Source of the DNA: JBKEDC01 sp047975205
GTDB taxonomy: Bacteria > Bacteroidota > Bacteroidia > Bacteroidales > Prolixibacteraceae
Assembly (NCBI GenBank): GCA_047975205.1
Contig: JBKEDC010000003.1
Coordinates: forward strand, 1 to 64,000
Direction of reading: 5' to 3'
DNA: 64,000 nucleotides
Shown here: positions 59,581 through 64,000 of the stretch, piece after piece
How positions within the stretch are numbered: position 1 is the first letter of the stretch
Layout of the letters: each line of letters starts with the position of its first letter
Translations under genes and position numbers: made by a program
The notes under the pieces: generated by a model
Told to the model about the DNA's origin: nothing
The model's input: the letters and a program-made list of their open reading frames with translations, nothing else
The model's database searches: none

Positions 59581-61488
59581 TTATACAAGATGGAATTTTT
59601 GAACAGTATTTATAGTTATATATCCCTCACTCATAAGTGCTCGCAATATTTCTGAAAGTAGCTTATCATCTATTTTCAAACTTTGCTTTATTTCAAAATA
59701 ATCTTTGGGAGAATCTTTGAGTAAACTTATAATTTGTTGATATAACTGAGATTTTGAAAACTTATTTTCCTGCTTTTTTGGCTTATTTTCTCTACATACA
59801 TCACAATGTCCGCAAGGTTGGGCATGCTGTTCACCAAAATATTCTAGCAATTGTATGCTTCTACATGTATGGTGTGTAAAAGTATAGTTTAAACAAGCCT
59901 CTATACGGTGTGAATACTCCTCTTTTCTATCCTGATAATTTTCTTTGGCTATCTTGAGCTTAGATTTCTCTAAACGCGGCAAAGTATAGGTTATGAAAGG
60001 TGTTTTCCTGCGCGGTATATAGTGTATAATATTCATCGACGACAGGTATGAAAGATACTGTGTAACTTGTTTTGGTGTCAAGTTTGCTTTGTTGGCTAGT
60101 CGTTCTTCATCGAAAGGTACATATACTGAAAACATTCCCCCATCATAACGTAATAGTTCCCGGATAAATTCTTCCAATTGTTTGTTCGGTGTATTAAAGC
60201 TATATAAACTGTCGCGCCCCACTTTAAATCGCAAGCTTGGCAGCAACATCGATGACAAAGCAAATTCTAATACTCCCTGTCGCTGCAATATTTTTAAACT
60301 GGCAAGCACCATTTGTTCCGAGAATTTAAAAATCTTACAGAAATCTCTTAAATCAAAATTACGTTTTGTTCCCTCTCCTGTTCCTATGGCTATCTGAAAA
60401 TAGCTGCCCAACAAGTCGTACACTTGCTTCACAAACTCTAGTTTAGGGAACTCTTCATTAATCTTTCTTTTTAGGTATCCTTTATCCCTATCTGATGCAA
60501 TGAGCAAAGCGTAAGCTCTTTTCCCATCTCGTCCGGCTCTTCCTGCTTCTTGGAAATAGGCCTCTAAAGAAGTAGGGGGTGAAATATGCATAACAAAGCG
60601 TACGTCTGATTTGTCAATACCCATACCAAAAGCATTGGTAGCAACAATAACTCTGGTTTTTCCACTCATCCAATTCTCCTGCCGTTTACTACGCACCAAA
60701 GAAGATAAACCGGCGTGATAATAGTCGGCTGAAATACCTGCTGCATTTAGATAGTCAGCAATAAGTTTTGTCTTGCTTCTACTTTGGGTGTAAACCACAC
60801 CTGAACCATTAACTTTCTGAATAGATTGAAGTAGATAAGCTAACTTATCATTGACATTACGTACTACATAGGTTAAATTTTTTCGTTCAAAACTTTTTTG
60901 CAGGACATTCGGCTTATTAAATTGCAATTGTCGCTGTATATCTTGAACCACATTCGGAGTTGCCGTGGCCGTTAAAGCTAATACCGGCACATAAGGTAAC
61001 AATTCGCGCAGTTGTTTGACCGCTAAATAGGATGGACGAAAATCATACCCCCATTGTGAAATACAGTGTGCCTCGTCAATAGTTACCAGATTCACATGCA
61101 ATTGCAGCAATCGTTCTCTGAAATACATGCTCGATAAACGCTCCGGAGATAAATACAAAAATTTGTAATCCCCCCAAGCTGCTGCATTAAAAGCTTCTGC
61201 CACTTCCTTTCTACTCATTCCCGAATGTATAGCCAATGCTTTTATACCTCTCTGCTGTAAATTTTCAACCTGATCTTTCATTAAGGAAATCAAGGGGGTA
61301 ACTACAATACAAATGCCCGGAATAGACAAACTATATACTTGAAAAGTAATTGATTTGCCTCCTCCGGTCGGCATTAGTCCAAGCGTATCATTTCCGGATG
61401 CCACCGATTCTATGATTTCTTTTTGTAAGCCCCTAAAATTGGGATATCCCCAATATTTCCGTAGTATTTCCGTATATTTATCCACCAA
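59581..61488 (-). CDS. recQ: ATP-dependent DNA helicase RecQ
   Basis: A 635-aa 3'-5' DNA helicase. Walker A is MPTGGGKS (near residues 39-46), the Walker B box is TIDEAHCISQWGYDFRP, and motif VI lies in QEAGRAGRDGKRAYAL. The zinc-binding RQC region shows CLNYTFTHHTCRS and CGHCDVC; no HRDC domain follows. No ATG is available: an in-frame TGA precedes, so the start is TTG at 61488 or GTG at 61485. A minus-strand TACTTTTG lies 17 bp upstream. Confidence 0.95.
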   Translation of the reverse strand: MVDKYTEILRKYWGYPNFRGLQKEIIESVASGNDTLGLMPTGGGKSITFQVYSLSIPGICIVVTPLISLMKDQVENLQQRGIKALAIHSGMSRKEVAEAFNAAAWGDYKFLYLSPERLSSMYFRERLLQLHVNLVTIDEAHCISQWGYDFRPSYLAVKQLRELLPYVPVLALTATATPNVVQDIQRQLQFNKPNVLQKSFERKNLTYVVRNVNDKLAYLLQSIQKVNGSGVVYTQSRSKTKLIADYLNAAGISADYYHAGLSSLVRSKRQENWMSGKTRVIVATNAFGMGIDKSDVRFVMHISPPTSLEAYFQEAGRAGRDGKRAYALLIASDRDKGYLKRKINEEFPKLEFVKQVYDLLGSYFQIAIGTGEGTKRNFDLRDFCKIFKFSEQMVLASLKILQRQGVLEFALSSMLLPSLRFKVGRDSLYSFNTPNKQLEEFIRELLRYDGGMFSVYVPFDEERLANKANLTPKQVTQYLSYLSSMNIIHYIPRRKTPFITYTLPRLEKSKLKIAKENYQDRKEEYSHRIEACLNYTFTHHTCRSIQLLEYFGEQHAQPCGHCDVCRENKPKKQENKFSKSQLYQQIISLLKDSPKDYFEIKQSLKIDDKLLSEILRALMSEGYITINTVQKFHLV

Positions 61489-61505
61489 TCATTTGTTTTG
61501 ATAGC

Positions 61506-61513
61506 CAAAAGTA
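61506..61513 (-). promoter_or_regulatory. -7 element for recQ
   Basis: On the minus strand TACTTTTG fits TAnnTTTG, 17 bp before the recQ start. Confidence 0.5.
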
Positions 61514-61629
61514 ATCTTAAAATTCTAAAGATTCTTTCTATACATTCAGATAATGTTGTTCAGAGAGCTTTGAAAGCATACCTCATTTAAGCAACAAGCA
61601 CCAATTTATTGTCAAATGAAATATTAGTG

Positions 61630-61637
61630 TACATTTG
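61630..61637 (+). promoter_or_regulatory. -7 element for aqpZ
   Basis: TACATTTG fits TAnnTTTG, 39 bp before the aqpZ ATG. Confidence 0.55.
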
Positions 61638-61676
61638 CATTGATTTTTTAGTATAAATTTAATCATTGGACAAATT

Positions 61677-62366
61677 ATGAAAAAGTATTTTGCAGAATTT
61701 ATCGGAACTTTTTGGCTGGTTTTAGGAGGTTGTGGAACAGCTGTTCTTGCCAGTTATAATGTAGGATTTTTAGGTGTGGCATTAGCATTTGGTCTCACCG
61801 TATTTACTATGGCTTATGCAATCGGACATATTTCAGGCTGCCACCTTAATCCGGCGGTATCAATAGGACTTTGGGCCGGCGGTAGATTCGAAGCCAAAGA
61901 ACTAATCCCTTATATTGTATCGCAATTACTTGGAGCAATCGCTGCTGCCGGAGTCCTTTATCTTATTGCCAGCGGTAAGTCTGATTTTTCATCAGTAGGC
62001 GACTTTGCTGCCAACGGTTATGGGGCACACTCACCTAATGGTTATGGCATGATGGCTGCTTTGATAACAGAAACTGTGCTCACCTTCATTTTCTTAATTG
62101 TAATTCTTGGGGTAACTCATTCCAAAGCTCCTAAAGGTTTTGCCGGTGCAGCTATTGGTTTAACACTTACGTTGATTCATTTGATATCAATTCCTGTAAC
62201 CAACACATCGGTTAACCCTGCACGTAGCACTAGCCAAGCACTCTTTGCTGATGGAGGTTGGGCATTAGGTCAACTTTGGTTATTCTGGGTAGCTCCGATT
62301 GTTGGTGCTATTCTTGCCGGATTAGTTTATAAATGGCTTTGTCCTGAAAAAGAAGCCGAAGCATAG
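61677..62366 (+). CDS. aqpZ: Aquaporin Z
   Basis: A 229-aa inner-membrane water channel with six helices and the two half-helix NPA loops, GCHLNPAVSIG and TSVNPARS. The first helix FAEFIGTFWLVLGGCGTAVLA matches AqpZ, and the small residues in the pore and absence of glycerol-channel features favour water over glycerol. It is monocistronic, with its own -7 element and terminator. Confidence 0.96.
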   Translation: MKKYFAEFIGTFWLVLGGCGTAVLASYNVGFLGVALAFGLTVFTMAYAIGHISGCHLNPAVSIGLWAGGRFEAKELIPYIVSQLLGAIAAAGVLYLIASGKSDFSSVGDFAANGYGAHSPNGYGMMAALITETVLTFIFLIVILGVTHSKAPKGFAGAAIGLTLTLIHLISIPVTNTSVNPARSTSQALFADGGWALGQLWLFWVAPIVGAILAGLVYKWLCPEKEAEA

Positions 62367-62763
62367 AGATATAACACTGAAAATTATAAATGGAGACCAC
62401 TTATTCAAAGTGGTCTCTTTTGTTTTTATATAGCCCATCTCGTTTTTCTTTTGATCTTAGATGTTATTGAGATTATTCAAGATGATTCTTCATTTGGCAA
62501 AGAAACAAAACTAAAGACCAATAATTGTTTACAATTAGCGGTCAATGAGCTTGATTATGTGCATCTGAGTTAGTCGAGAATAATAGGACGAATAACTGGA
62601 AAAATCTTGGTATTAGAAGTATTTATATCTATTATTGAAGGACAAAATAAATTACAACTTGCCGGCTATAAACTACGTGAAACAAGAATAGTTATCAAAA
62701 ACACATCTGGCCACTGTCAAAAGAAACATTTTTTATCGTACTTTCGGGAAAACTTTATAACAT
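62367..62763. other. Intergenic region between aqpZ and udk
   Basis: This 397-bp spacer contains the aqpZ terminator and an imperfect hairpin at 62516-62543 (GACC and TAATTGT pairing with ACAATTA and GGTC). Short open stretches read like weak coding sequence, but none has a start, length or homology that I can support. Confidence 0.5.
62393..62417 (+). terminator. Terminator of aqpZ
   Basis: A 10-bp stem GAGACCACTT/AAGTGGTCTC (62393-62402 with 62408-62417) followed by TTTTG. Confidence 0.9.
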
Positions 62764-63369
62764 ATGATTATTATTGGTATTGCGGGAGGAACCGGTTCAG
62801 GAAAAACGACTGTAGTAAAAAAAATTGTGGAAAGCTTTTCTGAGAGAGAAGTGACAGTGCTTTCCCAAGATTCTTATTACAAAGACAGCGGACATTTATC
62901 GATGGAGGAACGTAAATTACTTAATTTCGACCATCCGGATGCTATAGAATTTTTGCTTCTTCGCGAACATATTGAACAACTAAAATCCGGTTTATCTATT
63001 GAAGAACCTAATTATTCTTATATTACTTGCACACGTTCAGATGATACTACAACAGTCTATCCTCGTCCTGTTATTATTGTAGAGGGTATTATGATGCTTT
63101 ATAGTAAGGCTATTCGCAACTTATTAGATATTAAGGTTTTTGTAGACTGTGAATCTGATTTACGTTTATCGCGTGTTATTCGCCGTGATGTTATAGAGAG
63201 AGGTAGAAATACAGAAGAAAGTCTACAAAAATATGAGGCTACGGTTCGCCCTAGTCATATTCAATTCATAGAACCCACAAAGCAGTTTGCCGACATTATC
63301 GTTCCGGAAGGAGGAAATAATGCTGTTGCCATCGATATTTTAACTAATTTTATTCGTCAAATACTATAA
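62764..63369 (+). CDS. udk: Uridine kinase
   Basis: A 201-aa cytosolic kinase that phosphorylates uridine and cytidine for pyrimidine salvage. The P-loop GGTGSGKTT is at residues 8-16, followed by LSQDSYYKD and NFDHPDAIEF, both signature blocks of Udk, then IIVEGIMML and the RVIRRDVIERGR lid. Length is typical (about 205). A DnaQ-like exonuclease gene starts 4 bp after the stop. Confidence 0.95.
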   Translation: MIIIGIAGGTGSGKTTVVKKIVESFSEREVTVLSQDSYYKDSGHLSMEERKLLNFDHPDAIEFLLLREHIEQLKSGLSIEEPNYSYITCTRSDDTTTVYPRPVIIVEGIMMLYSKAIRNLLDIKVFVDCESDLRLSRVIRRDVIERGRNTEESLQKYEATVRPSHIQFIEPTKQFADIIVPEGGNNAVAIDILTNFIRQIL

Positions 63370-63373
63370 AATC

Positions 63374-64000
63374 ATGCTGTATCAAATAAATCCGGAAGAC
63401 TTACTGTATCTAGATATTGAAACCGTCGCACAATACCCTACTTATGATGATGCACCGGAAAACCTACAAAAATTTTGGGATAGAAAGGCTGTAAGACACA
63501 TCACCGATGAACTTAATTCTAAAGATGTGTATAATTGTGCCGGTATATATGCTGAATTCGGAAGAATAATTTGTATATCAGTAGGACGAGTTGTACAACA
63601 AAAAGGGGAATATATTTACAAAGTAAAATCATATTGCGATAATGATGAACGAAAATTATTGCAAGCATTTAACAATGATATAGAAATGTTTTATCACCGA
63701 GGAATACGAACCATATGTGCCCATAATGGTAATGAGTTTGATATTCCATTCATTGCCCGCCGAACGCTGATAGCAGGTTTAAAATTACCCACTATGCTCA
63801 ACATTGCCGGGTTAAAACCATGGGAACTCAAAGATAGACTTATCGACACCATGCAATTGTGGAAGTTTGGTGACTTTAAAAACTTTACTTCATTGGCTCT
63901 ATTATGCGAGATATTCAACATTCCAACGCCAAAAGACGATATTGACGGTAGTGAAGTTTATCGAGTGTACTATGAAGAAAACCAACTAGATCGTATTGTT
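63374..64000 (+). CDS. DnaQ-like 3'-5' exonuclease (3' end outside window)
   Basis: An open frame of 209 codons from the ATG at 63374 to the end of the window with no stop. The exonuclease motifs are visible: ExoI as YLDIETVA (Asp and Glu), ExoII as AHNGNEFDIPF, and a later aspartate in RLIDTMQLW. The layout resembles the predicted PolB-related 3'-5' exonuclease family (DNA_pol_B_exo2), usually about 230-260 aa, so only a short C-terminal part is missing. It starts 4 bp after udk and is probably co-transcribed with it. Confidence 0.85.
   Translation, partial: MLYQINPEDLLYLDIETVAQYPTYDDAPENLQKFWDRKAVRHITDELNSKDVYNCAGIYAEFGRIICISVGRVVQQKGEYIYKVKSYCDNDERKLLQAFNNDIEMFYHRGIRTICAHNGNEFDIPFIARRTLIAGLKLPTMLNIAGLKPWELKDRLIDTMQLWKFGDFKNFTSLALLCEIFNIPTPKDDIDGSEVYRVYYEENQLDRIV

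Noticed and set aside
62607..62843. 78-codon plus-strand frame overlapping the start of udk
   Set aside because: It runs into udk in another frame, has no homology I recognise and no upstream signals.
1..64000. tRNA, rRNA, tmRNA, insertion sequences, prophage or integrative element
   Set aside because: I read the intergenic regions and found no cloverleaf, conserved rRNA block, transposase, integrase or terminal inverted repeats.

Overview
The window is a gene-dense, AT-rich stretch of a chromosome from a member of the Bacteroidetes, most likely order Bacteroidales. The evidence is a PPi-dependent phosphofructokinase, two NigD-like lipoproteins with acidic residues after the lipobox cysteine, DUF4831 and DUF1460 proteins, the cluster sigma-54 activator/LptE/TPR-like/SecG, many secreted peptidases, near absence of Shine-Dalgarno sequences, and repeated TAnnTTTG elements upstream of genes. 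I see no rRNA, tRNA, CRISPR array, insertion sequence or prophage. I do not assign a genus.

Layout. 1-5.6 kb: the end of a Crp/Fnr regulator, gcvT, a stand-alone HPt domain, an acetyltransferase, two tandem NigD-like lipoproteins and a secreted DUF1460 cysteine hydrolase. 5.6-9.4 kb: a truncated LpxL-like acyltransferase, a PAS histidine kinase and dipeptidyl peptidase IV. 9.8-13.5 kb: fabD, a ferredoxin-nitroreductase fusion and pfp. 13.6-16.5 kb: a LacI-type repressor divergent from kduI-kduD (hexuronate catabolism), with a palindromic operator candidate between them. 16.9-19.9 kb: a FUSC membrane protein and kdsB. 20.2-25.8 kb: a compact operon of a lone receiver domain, a TPR plus YaiO-type outer-membrane barrel protein, a HEAT-repeat membrane protein, and a processive family-2 glycosyltransferase carrying a C-terminal SPOR domain. 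I read this as an exopolysaccharide synthesis and export system; it is the best candidate here for an undescribed system. 25.8-28.6 kb: sigma-54 activator, LptE, TPR-like protein, SecG. 28.7-32.2 kb: a heterodimeric ABC exporter with one degenerate ATP site.

32.4-35.8 kb: two overlapping genes for unrecognised exported proteins, followed by a GH2 glycosidase, purC-phoH on the minus strand, DUF4831, pepD and a POT peptide transporter. 45.0-45.5 kb is a gene-poor gap with a decayed AraC HTH remnant. 45.5-55.6 kb, all on the minus strand: a phosphodiesterase, a TPR protein, C69, M13 and S9 peptidases, and an outer-membrane/periplasmic pair. The rest holds hemH, tilS, pepT, recQ, aqpZ, udk and the start of a DnaQ-like exonuclease.

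Functionally, the many peptidases (DPP IV, PepD, C69, M13, S9, PepT) and the POT transporter indicate a life on peptides, with hexuronates and galactosides as extra carbon. Two intergenic regions, upstream of the M13 peptidase and of pepT, each carry about four degenerate repeats with a 41-44 bp period; no listed gene explains them.
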